A stretch of DNA of 64,000 nt from Bifidobacterium catenulatum PV20-2. Lineage in GTDB: Bacteria > Actinomycetota > Actinomycetes > Actinomycetales > Bifidobacteriaceae. The position numbers and the translations under genes were made by a program. The stretch covers positions 1,922,001 through 1,986,000 of the forward strand of contig NZ_CP007456.1 of NCBI RefSeq assembly GCF_000800455.1, written 5' to 3'. The notes under the pieces were generated by a model. That model was not told where the DNA came from. It searched no databases and worked only from the letters and a program-made list of their open reading frames with translations. Of the stretch, positions 18,587-26,863 are shown piece after piece. Position 1 is the first letter of the stretch. Each line of letters opens with the position of its first letter.

Positions 18587-19676
18587 ATGACAAAGGAATC
18601 TAGACTAACAGCATTGGATTCGCTGCGAGGTTTTGGCATACTGCTTGTAGTTTTGGGGCATACCTCGCAAACTAGTGGCTTGGTATCATGGATCTTCTCA
18701 TTCCATATGCCATTGTTCTTCATCATTTCAGGAATGCTGTTTCACGAAAGGCAGTTTCTGGATTCGTTCAAGAGAAAAGCGGTAAGGCTACTCGTGCCAT
18801 ACGTGTTCTTCGGAACGGTGACCCTTGCGTATTGGGCTCTTATCGAGCGACGTCTCAGGGGAGATGATGGATCCGTTCCGAACGCGTTAGCGAATATTGT
18901 TCTCGCTCGTGCAGGCGTCGATAACTATCCACAAAATGCGGTGCTTTGGTTCCTGCCATGCTTATTCGTTACGGAGATGCTTTTCCTAGGATTCTTCCTC
19001 CTTGTCAATAAAGCGGGTTCTGTCGAGACGAGAATCGTAATGGGGGGGGGGCTGGCGTAATCGGATTGCCGTCATGGCACTCGCTCTGGTCAGCTTCCTT
19101 TCGATCATCGTCATGTGGTCCCTTGACCTGCCGGTCGAACAGTTTCGGCTTCCGTGGGCTCTTGATATCCTGCCCTTCTCCATGCTGTTCTACTGCATCG
19201 GTTACTTATTAAGCGAATTTATTCTCCCTCACGTGCAACAGGTCTCCCAAACGCAGACGCTGGCACATATTGCATTTGCTGTCGTCAGTGTTGCTGGGCT
19301 TTATCTTCTTTGGCTATTCGATGGCTGGACTAAGCTGGAGGTCAACCTTAATGGTGCATCTACCAACAATCCGTTCTGGATGTTATGTGCCGCAATGCTC
19401 GGTTTTGTGTCGTCGCTCATGCTTTGCATTGCTATCGACTGCCGGGCTTTGAGATTCCTTGGGAGGACATCGCTCACGATTATGTGTGTGCATGAACCCG
19501 TCAAGAGAATGATGATTTTTATCATGGCGAAAATCGTCGGAGTGAGTACGGATGCGTTGCGAGCGAACTTTGTGTACGAGCTACTCGTGACCGCCATCAC
19601 AGTGCTCATCTGCATTGTCGCGCACCTGATTCTTGACAAGATCGCGCCCGCGCTGGTGGGCAATCCTGTCAGATAA
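18587..19676 (+). pseudogene. Acyltransferase_3 family O-acyltransferase, OFF by G10 tract
   Basis: The N-terminal part (RLTALDSLRGFGILLVVLGH, FSFHMPLFFIISGMLFHERQ) runs from ATG 18587 to a stop at 19058-19060, directly after ten G at 19042-19051. The remaining membrane segments (NRIAVMALALVSFLSIIVMW onwards, including the LGRTSLTIMCVHEPVKRM block) continue in another frame to 19676. Nine or twelve G would restore one reading frame of about 363 residues. All else looks intact, so this is best described as phase-variable and OFF in the sequenced cells. It decorates the polymer if ON. Confidence 0.87.
19042..19051. repeat. G10 homopolymer tract inside acyltransferase
   Basis: Ten consecutive G after the AT of an ATG codon. 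Length must be 0 modulo 3 (9 or 12) for the frame to continue into the downstream half; ten gives Met-Gly-Gly-Gly-Leu-Ala-stop. Confidence 0.92.
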
Positions 19677-19685
19677 ATGTAATAA

Positions 19686-19716
19686 GCGGGTGAGTACTCA
19701 TGGAGTGCTCACCCGC
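19686..19716. terminator. Hairpin between converging acyltransferase genes
   Basis: GCGGGTGAGTACT pairs with AGTGCTCACCCGC (12 of 13, CATGG loop). It lies between the stop of the plus-strand gene (19676) and the stop of the minus-strand gene (19730), where a shared terminator is expected. No clear U-run, so confidence is moderate. Confidence 0.6.
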
Positions 19717-19729
19717 CATCTATCTCCGT

Positions 19730-20834
19730 CTACGCTTTCGCGCTACTCTGCGCGCTTTTGATATGTCTGATCCGTTCCGCCGTCTTGCTCCAGACCAATT
19801 CGAACCAATGGCCACGGTTGCGGTCGACGGTCAGGGAGAACAACCATTGGCGCACGAAGTCAATCAAAGTGCAGACAATGTAGACCACCAGCAGAATGCC
19901 GGAAATCTGCCAAATCGCGAATGGCTGGTCAAGGAAATTCCGCAGGTCCAGACACTTCCACAGTATGTCTCTGACAGGAGGATATTCGGTAATCAGATAA
20001 ACAGCAAACGCAGACCGGGCAACACGATTGACGATTCGACTATGGAAAGAAAGCCTGTCAAACAGCAGAAACATGCCGAAACCAACCATGATAACAGGCA
20101 GTTTCCAATGCGCATTAATAAAAATGCCCTTATTAATGCCAAGCAACGCCAAAGCGATAGAAGCACATGTGTATACCACAAAGAAACCGAAACCAATTCC
20201 GGTCATCAGCCATATCTGCTTGAGCGTGAACGGCTTCATATACCACTTGTATGCGGAAATAAGAATGAACAGATAAATGAAGCCAAATACGCCATCCTGA
20301 TAGCCGTTCAAACCAACAGCTCCAGGAATAAAACTAGTCAGCCCCCAAATCACCAGAACAATCGCCACCAAAATGAGATGGTTACGCTTGCCCAAGGCAC
20401 GCAACCCCTTGGAAAGGAACGGCAGCAACGCTAAAAATGCCGCATATGCCGTAACATATCACCATAATCCCATGGTAGTCGGTGCGACGCTTCGAACAAT
20501 CAACTTCATGCCGAGAGCGGTCCGGTCAAACACAAGGAAAAACGCAAGGGGCACAAGACTCCAGAACAATACCTCACGCTCCAGAATCCATATGCGTTTG
20601 AGGTTCGATTTGATGGTCTGTTCCTTGTCAAGGAAGAACCACGCGGAAATAGTGAAGAAGATGACAACGCCCACCACGCCGCCACTTTGCATAACAAGCT
20701 GAAAAAAGATTCTCATCGGCCCGACTGGAAGATCCTTGACATCATAACCGTTGTGCACCACAAAATGAGATGCAAGGATCATGAACATTGCGACGATGCG
20801 CAGCAGTTCTATGCTGGAATTACGCCCCCCCCAT
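19730..20834 (-). pseudogene. Acyltransferase_3 family protein with G8 start tract and internal stop
   Basis: On the minus strand ATG 20834 leads straight into eight G, after which the frame hits TAA. One base fewer (G7) or two more (G10) would give Met-Gly..-Arg-Asn-Ser-Ser-Ile-Glu and then LLRIVAMFMILASHFVVHNG, the normal start of this family. Downstream, an in-frame TGA (20459-20461) follows a TGG and interrupts GLW-YVTAYAAFLALLPFL; the same frame then continues to 19730 with the remaining membrane segments. The gene thus has two lesions: a tract that can slip and a nonsense codon that cannot. It is probably a true pseudogene in this strain. It runs opposite to the plus arm and closes the EPS region. 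Confidence 0.8.
20825..20832. repeat. C8/G8 homopolymer tract at acyltransferase start codon
   Basis: Eight C on the plus strand. On the coding strand the first G completes the ATG. Length 7 or 10 would open the downstream frame; eight is OFF. Confidence 0.85.
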
Positions 20835-21678
20835 TTAAAATTCGGGTCGACTGGCTGGCCTTATGGGAAGCCGCAGTCTTTGAGCTCATAATCATTATCC
20901 TTCGCTTTCTCTTACTCTCTTATCTCTTTCCGACATCCCCCTCAAGGGGGATTCTACCCGCTTGGAAAGACCAATTTACAAAGCTGACTCACAGTCATCG
21001 ACACGATCGCGGTCCGCGTTGGTAACGAATGCATACCACCCTAAATTAACCGATGACGGAAAGCTCGTTTTCGGTCGTAGAGACCGTACTGTCAGTGATT
21101 TCTGGAAAGGTAAAGTTCCCGTATCGTCACAATCTGATAGTGCCATCTGCACGATTGCCGATCTGAAGAGATGCCTGGCTGAGAATCCGGAATATTTGGA
21201 AATATCTAGGCACAATGGCTCCGGTAAATCGTTAATCGCCGACGGGGTTTCCCCGTCCGACCCCGAAGGAAATGAACCTCTTATCCTAGGTTCAATCCCA
21301 ATAGAATAATTGCAAGGTTCAGTTGTAGGGCAGCTCTCCGAAAGTGTGAACTACGCCCCGTTTGAAGTCCGCGTGAATTAAGAGGAGCGATTTGATCTTC
21401 GATTGTGGTAAAAAAATTACGCCTGAGGACTCCAATCAAAGCGCAAGATCTGCCTTTCTAGAAGAAAGGCAGCCTTTGCGAACTGGACACCATCCAATTT
21501 TATCACAAACAAATATTCCATACGAAAACTGGTTTCTCAACTTCTACATGTTCCGCACGGTAGCGTTCGAAAAGTTGCGTACCAACCACAGGAAGCACTA
21601 TAGTAGACGGCTTCCAGACGCAAAGAACAGCAAACAAAACAGACCAAAGATCAATGGCCAAAGCCATATACAAGACGA
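20835..21678. other. Gene-poor stretch with two doubtful ORFs
   Basis: About 840 bp with no recognisable gene. A plus frame ending at 21309 (with TNAYHPKLTDDGKLVFGRRD and LKRCLAENPEYLEI) has protein-like composition but no good start or ribosome site. Another plus frame at 21392-21682 follows AAGAGGAG at 21380-21387 but its residues look random. GACGGGGTTTCCCCGTC at 21242-21258 forms a hairpin inside the first ORF. The stretch probably holds decayed accessory genes at the EPS border. Confidence 0.4.
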
Positions 21679-22443
21679 CTAGTCACACTTCGCTGAAATA
21701 GCTCGAGCAATAGCGTCACCCGACCTATTCAATTCCTTACCAACCTTTCTCACCTCTTTTTCCAGTAATTCGGAGTCGCTTTTCTCCCTGACTGCATTTA
21801 TATAATCCGCAGCATTTATCGGAAACCCCTCATCATAACGATTACCATGAGAATCAACGTACTCGACAGTGACAATCGTTCTTAAGCTGTCCCTTCGCTC
21901 ATTCATCCGCGGATAAAAGTCATCAGCCAAATCCACGTAATACCGTACGTGTTGCCGAGGAGCCAAGAAGGCAAGCCCATCTTTGAAAAGCGTATCTAGT
22001 GATTCCTTGACAAACTTTTCCCAATCACCGTCCTTAGGACTAAGCAACTCATCAAATTCAACATCCCTGCTGACTTTTATATCTTTTGCTGGAGTCTTTC
22101 CTATATTCTCAATTTCCAGCATCACTGCCGATCGTTCAGGAATCAAACGAACCTGAACATAAGGACGTACCTGTGATACATAATCTTCTTTTCGCTCAAC
22201 GTATTCCGAATAAGTGAATACCGCGGCAACAACGGCCACGATGAATGTGCCAAAAGCCCACCATGCTGACCAGTCTGTCGGGAAACCGGGGTGCGACCAC
22301 TCCCAAACATACGGACAAAGGATGAACAACGCGACAAAAACAGCGGCAATCCCAATCCCAAAACCACTCTTTCCGGCAATCTTTCGCTTAATACCGTTGC
22401 CATTTTCACACCTACCACTTTTAGTATGAAACCGCATTGTCAT
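21679..22443 (-). CDS. Membrane protein with two N-terminal TM segments, unknown function
   Basis: 254 residues. A basic N-terminus is followed by two hydrophobic segments (GIGIAAVFVALFILCPYVW and WWAFGTFIVAVVAAVFTYSE). The soluble part contains a likely beta-sandwich region (VQVRLIPERSAVMLEIENIG-KTPAKDIKV) seen in many uncharacterised accessory membrane proteins. The C-terminus is helical and charged. The family is unnamed as far as I can tell. It sits alone at the edge of the defence-like genes. An in-frame second ATG two codons on could be the true start. Confidence 0.7.
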   Translation of the reverse strand: MTMRFHTKSGRCENGNGIKRKIAGKSGFGIGIAAVFVALFILCPYVWEWSHPGFPTDWSAWWAFGTFIVAVVAAVFTYSEYVERKEDYVSQVRPYVQVRLIPERSAVMLEIENIGKTPAKDIKVSRDVEFDELLSPKDGDWEKFVKESLDTLFKDGLAFLAPRQHVRYYVDLADDFYPRMNERRDSLRTIVTVEYVDSHGNRYDEGFPINAADYINAVREKSDSELLEKEVRKVGKELNRSGDAIARAISAKCD

Positions 22444-22669
22444 CTTTTCTGTTTCTGCCTAAGAATCAACCAGTATAAAGCATCAATTTCACCCGAATTC
22501 GTCAATACATTTCATAATTCACGGCCAGCAGCATTCCAATCTTTATGTTGAATAAAGACCGAAGTGCACCACACCGATTCATCCAGCACCATCAACACCA
22601 GAGACAGTCCAAAAAGGGTTTGTTTTTCATAACACGATTTGCGTCACAAAGAACAAACCCTTCAGCAAC

Positions 22670-22837
22670 TTAGGAACGTCGCTTCCAGCAACGGCCTTCT
22701 TCCTGCGTAGGAGGGAGACGATCACCCGCGTCTATGTGCACGACGCGGGCATCTGGCACCACCCCACCACGAGGGCCTACTTCCACATATTCACCGGGGC
22801 GTTTATTGTCTTCACCCGGCTTGAAAACAGCTGCCAT
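22670..22837 (-). CDS. YjzC-like small protein
   Basis: 55 residues from ATG 22837, chosen because AAAGGAG lies five bases upstream. The pattern F-KPGE-(x)n-GEYVEVGPRGG-(x)n-IDAGDRLPPTQEEGRCWKR matches the short YjzC family of Firmicutes and Actinobacteria (FKPGQ...GxYxExG...xGDxFPxTxxxxxxW). No biochemical function is known. It is monocistronic. The 226 bp downstream of the membrane protein (22444-22669) holds nothing I can name. Confidence 0.8.
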   Translation of the reverse strand: MAAVFKPGEDNKRPGEYVEVGPRGGVVPDARVVHIDAGDRLPPTQEEGRCWKRRS

Positions 22838-22877
22838 TGCAGCTCCTTTCATTTGTCAGGAGCCCCTCTCAACCGTT

Positions 22878-22983
22878 TTGACATACCATTGCGGTAGTTT
22901 TGTAGCGTCGTGCAGACACCTACGAGTTCGAGAGGCTCGTTTTCCTAGGTTCCGACCTGTTCCAGCAGATCGGAACCTTTTTG
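22878..22983 (+). ncRNA. Candidate small RNA with own promoter and terminator
   Basis: A TTGACA at 22878-22883 is followed, 17 bases on, by a weak TGTAGC. Then come a small hairpin (ACGAG at 22922-22926 with CTCGT at 22936-22940) and a strong one: AGGTTCCGA at 22947-22955 with TCGGAACCT at 22970-22978, then five T. The predicted transcript is about 70 nt, plus strand. It contains no ORF, it points away from the YjzC-like gene, and no plus-strand gene upstream needs this terminator. The rest of 22838-23132 shows nothing else clear. Confidence 0.45.
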
Positions 22984-23132
22984 TTTCCAGGCTTCGGATG
23001 AAGCCCCGTGAAGACCATACCACACGAAACAGATTGAGACAAGTTTCACCAATCTAAGACACATATCGTCTATATTGATGGCTATAGTGGAGATATCATT
23101 ACCTTTTGAGACTTTACTGGAGCGTGGCGCAT

Positions 23133-24194
23133 ATGAAAAAGAAAGACGTTTTGGATCTCATTCGCTATCACACGGAGCACAACGACGCCGCTTTTCGCAC
23201 CCAGGCATACAATATCGCCAAGGAATTCGCCGAATCCGGAGACACCCAACTATCCGAATACATCCTCGCGCTTATCTCAAACGCGAACACCCTCGTTCCA
23301 CAATCCGCAAGCATGGAACTCGATTCCACATTTCTCACAAAGCGAACAGTTGTGCGAACATCACTCCCCTTGCCGGAACCCATCGCGAACGACATTCAAG
23401 GCGTGCTCAATGCCATCGGGCGCAACATCGGCATACATCGCTTCCTTTTCCACGGCCCCGCAGGCACAGGAAAAACCGAATCCGTGAAACAGATTTCCTC
23501 TCTCCTGCAACGAGAACTTTACGTAGTGGACTTCGCATCCATCGTCGACAGCAGACTCGGCCAAACCGCCAAGAACATCACGAAACTCTTCAACGAAATC
23601 AACCAATTCCCCCAACCCGAGCAAATGGTTGTTCTATTCGACGAAATCGACGCCCTCGCATTAGATCGCATCGACTCCCGAGACGTACGTGAAATGGGGC
23701 GAGCAACATCCATGCTGCTCAGTCAAATGGACGAACTGTCAGAGCAAATCATGCTGTTCGCCACCACAAACCTGTACTCCAAATTCGACAAAGCCTTCAT
23801 CCGCCGGTTCGACGCCACAATCGACTTCGGCAGATACACGAGCGAAGATCGCTCTAACATCGCCGTAAGCATCCTGAACGGATATTCGAAACAGTTCTCG
23901 TTCATCGGGAAGAATACGCGACTGTTCAAAAAAATCCTCGCCAACGCAGGCATACTCCCCTACCCAGGAGAAATGAAAAACATTATCCGCTCATCCATCG
24001 CTTTCAGTAAACCCGACGACGAAAACGATTACTTGCGGCGTTTATACACCATCTTGGTACCCAATGGCTCTGAAACCATCCAAGACATACATGCACTGCA
24101 TGATCAGAACTTCACCTTGCGTGAGATTGAAATCCTAACTGGAATATCCCGCAGCACCGTAGCTCGAGAAATCAAGGAAGCCAGCAATGAATAA
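23133..24194 (+). CDS. AAA+ ATPase, IetA-like partner of subtilisin
   Basis: 353 residues from ATG 23133 (GGAG eleven bases upstream). An N-terminal helical region of about 100 residues precedes an AAA+ module: Walker A GPAGTGKT at residues 108-115, Walker B VVLFDEIDA (Asp170, Glu171), sensor-like LFATTNLYSKFD and the arginine-rich FIRRFDAT. The last 30 residues (FTLREIEILTGISRSTVARE) look like a helix-turn-helix. The stop overlaps the start of the protease gene by 8 bases. ATPase/subtilisin pairs of this design are known as IetAS, first described in plasmid maintenance in Agrobacterium and later as anti-phage. The HTH tail suggests it could also regulate its own operon (inference). Confidence 0.85.
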   Translation: MKKKDVLDLIRYHTEHNDAAFRTQAYNIAKEFAESGDTQLSEYILALISNANTLVPQSASMELDSTFLTKRTVVRTSLPLPEPIANDIQGVLNAIGRNIGIHRFLFHGPAGTGKTESVKQISSLLQRELYVVDFASIVDSRLGQTAKNITKLFNEINQFPQPEQMVVLFDEIDALALDRIDSRDVREMGRATSMLLSQMDELSEQIMLFATTNLYSKFDKAFIRRFDATIDFGRYTSEDRSNIAVSILNGYSKQFSFIGKNTRLFKKILANAGILPYPGEMKNIIRSSIAFSKPDDENDYLRRLYTILVPNGSETIQDIHALHDQNFTLREIEILTGISRSTVAREIKEASNE

Positions 24195-26550
24195 TACGCT
24201 CATACTCAAAGGTAAACTCCAGACTCGGCGAGCGCAACGCCCTGGCGCTCCGGCACTGCCAGTAGGCAAGTCAGTTGACGTAAGCGATGTGGAAGCGAAA
24301 ATCGCAAGCCTTCAGACAGTACGTGATTACTGGAGAGAGCAACCGCCGATTATCAATCCTCTGGTTGAAGTGCATTACAGGCAGGTTGTGGCTAAAAGTA
24401 ACAGGATCAAACAACTTCTTTCCGGTCATAGGAAGCGAGCTAATGATTCCATAGTTGGCGCACGCTTTGAGCCAATCGAAAGCAAACTCAGCACTTATGA
24501 CGGATCCGAACATGGTTCCAGCCAAATCGGTACGCGCATGCGTCACGTCATCACGCATTACGTGACTATGGATATTATCGATTCGACGCTTACTGACTTG
24601 GAAGCGTGCAAAACGATCCTGGAACATCATGGCGGTTCCATCAACGACGAACAACTTGCCACAATCACCAAAGCGGGTCTCGACAAAATCGACGAGCCCA
24701 CAGGACTAAGCAAAACAACTTTCGCACAGCTTATTCGCGACATATATTTCGTTGACCATTTCGACGTGAGGTCCGTAATCAATAATCCGAAGTATCGCGC
24801 TTTGGTGACGCTATATGATACTGGGCGAGATGCCAGCCAAACAGTGTCACTGCTGAATTCCCTTGGCATCAATGTGATCTCAACCAGTCTGCTCGATCCG
24901 ACAACCATCAACCTGTTGCCAGAACAGTACAGCAAGCTGGCTGAAACTGCACCATATCTGATTGCCATGGCGCAAAAAAACATCTTGGATCTGAAAGTTG
25001 AGACAAGCACTAAGCAGAATCCGCAGGATACACGAGACTCTCAAAACGAATATGGCCTTTCCGTTCCGCCACCGCATAACGAGCCGATTGTCGGCGTCAT
25101 TGACACGCGATTTGATGAAACCGCTTATTTTGCCGATTGGGTTGAGTATCACGATGATCTGATCGACCCGCAATTGGGGGTCGATCCGGAAGACTATGAG
25201 CATGGCACGGAAGTCGATTCCATCATTGTGGACGGCCCTGCCCTGAATCCTGCTCTGGAAGACGGTTGCGGCAGATTTCGCGTACGTCATTTTGCGGTCG
25301 CTAAAAATGGCAAAAATAGCTCTTTCAGCATTCTGAAATCCATACGGCACATCGTGGAAACGAATCAAGACATCACCGTATGGAACCTATGCCTCGGATC
25401 AACAGAGGAAGCGCTCGAAAACACCATATCCCCCGAAGGCGCAATGCTGGATGAACTTCAAGAGAAATACGGCGTTATCTTCGTAGTGGCAGGGACGAAT
25501 AAGACTTCTAAAGATTCCCCAGATACCCCCAAACGAATCGGCGCCCCAGCAGATTCCGTCAACGCTTTAGTGGTCAATGCGACTTCCATACTCAGAGAGC
25601 CCGCCAGCTATACCAGAGAGGGACCGGTATTACATTTCTTCCGGAAACCAGATATCTCCTACTTTGGTGGAGACAATTACGGCGAGATGGCTGTGTGGTC
25701 TCCAGAAGGAGTGGCGACCACACAAGGAACCTCCTTTGCCGCGCCTTGGATTACACGAAAACTAGCATATCTGGTCCACGTCATGCATCTTTCTCGTGAA
25801 GCAGCCAAAGCACTGATTATCGACGCAGCTTCCGGCTGGGAGCCAATTTCTGCGGACAATATCAAGCTTGGATATGGTATTGTCCCCACCCGAATTGAAG
25901 ACATTCTGGAAACCCCTTCTAACGAAATACGATTCGTTTTGGAAGGAACCATCGACACTTTCGAAACATACAACTACAACATTCCCGTGCCAATGAAAGA
26001 TGGAAAATACCCATACATGGCCAGAGCCACGCTTTGCTATTTTCCAAAATGCGATAAAAGGCAAGGCGTGGATTACACCGACACCGAACTTGATTTCCAC
26101 TTCGGACGCATGAAGAAAAGCGGTATCGACTCACTTGACAACAACATACAAGGAGATCCTTTCGCTCGAACTTATGAAGATACGGCTCGGAAAATGTATC
26201 GCAAATGGGACAACGTGAAACACGTCAGCGATATTGAAAAACGCAGTTTCCGACCACGCGTTTCGCACGGAATCCCGTACTGGGGTTTCAAAATCCGCAA
26301 AACCGAACGTTTCGACCCTCCCGTAGACGAAAACGGCATTGTCGGGAAGAATGCAGGCGACGGTCTTCGTTTCGGCATTGTGGTGACGTTACGCGGCATG
26401 GACGGACGTAATCGTTTCGACGAATTCAAGATGCAATGCCAACTGCAAAGTGAACCCTGGATCGTGGAAGAAATCGACATGAACACTAACATCAAGCTTT
26501 ACCAGGAAGCCGACGCTGAAATCACGTTCGACGACGAAACTGAAAAGTGA
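24187..26550 (+). CDS. Subtilisin-like (S8) serine protease, IetS-like
   Basis: 787 residues without a signal peptide, hence a cytosolic subtilase. The S8 triad is visible: Asp306 in GVIDTRF, His339 in YEHGTEVDS and Ser516 in TTQGTSFAAPW, with the oxyanion Asn438 in VVAGTN. About 300 residues precede the catalytic domain and about 240 follow; both may sense a trigger or contact the ATPase. In IetAS-like systems the protease is the toxic effector and the ATPase its controller. Overlapping, same-strand arrangement supports co-expression at fixed ratio. Confidence 0.87.
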   Translation: MNNTLILKGKLQTRRAQRPGAPALPVGKSVDVSDVEAKIASLQTVRDYWREQPPIINPLVEVHYRQVVAKSNRIKQLLSGHRKRANDSIVGARFEPIESKLSTYDGSEHGSSQIGTRMRHVITHYVTMDIIDSTLTDLEACKTILEHHGGSINDEQLATITKAGLDKIDEPTGLSKTTFAQLIRDIYFVDHFDVRSVINNPKYRALVTLYDTGRDASQTVSLLNSLGINVISTSLLDPTTINLLPEQYSKLAETAPYLIAMAQKNILDLKVETSTKQNPQDTRDSQNEYGLSVPPPHNEPIVGVIDTRFDETAYFADWVEYHDDLIDPQLGVDPEDYEHGTEVDSIIVDGPALNPALEDGCGRFRVRHFAVAKNGKNSSFSILKSIRHIVETNQDITVWNLCLGSTEEALENTISPEGAMLDELQEKYGVIFVVAGTNKTSKDSPDTPKRIGAPADSVNALVVNATSILREPASYTREGPVLHFFRKPDISYFGGDNYGEMAVWSPEGVATTQGTSFAAPWITRKLAYLVHVMHLSREAAKALIIDAASGWEPISADNIKLGYGIVPTRIEDILETPSNEIRFVLEGTIDTFETYNYNIPVPMKDGKYPYMARATLCYFPKCDKRQGVDYTDTELDFHFGRMKKSGIDSLDNNIQGDPFARTYEDTARKMYRKWDNVKHVSDIEKRSFRPRVSHGIPYWGFKIRKTERFDPPVDENGIVGKNAGDGLRFGIVVTLRGMDGRNRFDEFKMQCQLQSEPWIVEEIDMNTNIKLYQEADAEITFDDETEK

Positions 26551-26578
26551 ACCAGTCGTCAGGCTGACCGTCCGACAG

Positions 26579-26635
26579 TGTGAAACGTGACTTGTGCAGA
26601 CGCCCACAACCCGCCCGCACAAGACGCGTTTCACA
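26579..26635. repeat. 19-bp near-perfect inverted repeat after the protease gene
   Basis: TGTGAAACGTGACTTGTGC (26579-26597) pairs with 26617-26635 at 17 of 19 positions, loop 19 nt. Immediately after, CCTGCGCAA (26636-26644) pairs with TTGCGCAGG farther on (ending near 26680). No U-run. It may end the protease operon in a Rho-independent-like way or be a small mobile repeat. Confidence 0.7.
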
Positions 26636-26722
26636 CCTGCGCAACTCGGATTTTGTCAGACTAACATGACTTGCGCAGGCACGATTTTAGTAGTAAAGAA
26701 TCACCCATTACGGCGTGTCGAT

Positions 26723-26751
26723 TTGTCAAAAACGATTTCTTCATGTAAATT
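26723..26751 (+). promoter_or_regulatory. Promoter candidate upstream of Abi gene
   Basis: TTGTCA at 26723-26728, 17-bp spacer, TAAATT at 26746-26751. Transcription would begin near 26758, some 105 bp before the Abi start codon. Confidence 0.5.
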
Positions 26752-26757
26752 ATTCGC

Positions 26758-26846
26758 TTATATGTACGTGGAGCGACTCGACCGATTCTTATGAATGTGA
26801 AGCGGTCCTCCAAAAGTGGATAGTCGTTATGGCTATCCACTTTTTC
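26758..26846 (+). ncRNA. Putative Abi-associated small RNA ending in a strong terminator
   Basis: From the predicted start near 26758 an RNA of about 89 nt would run to a textbook terminator: AAAAGTGGATAG (26812-26823) pairs fully with CTATCCACTTTT (26833-26844) and is followed by U. The 5' half can fold too (ACCG near 26780 with CGGT near 26803, GGAG with CTCC). The Abi ribosome site begins only about 7 bases after the hairpin. A conserved RNA is known to accompany abiF-type genes, so this may be that partner RNA; I could not match its consensus by eye. Confidence 0.5.
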
Positions 26847-26863
26847 CTTAGGGAGCGCAAACG

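Noticed and set aside
20459..20461. TGA read as tryptophan (recoding) in the third acyltransferase
   Set aside because: All intact genes here use TGA as stop; bifidobacteria use the standard code. A nonsense mutation is simpler.
22921..22940. tRNA T-arm-like ACGAG-TTCGAGAGG-CTCGT
   Set aside because: The loop has nine bases instead of seven and no acceptor, D or anticodon stems can be found around it.
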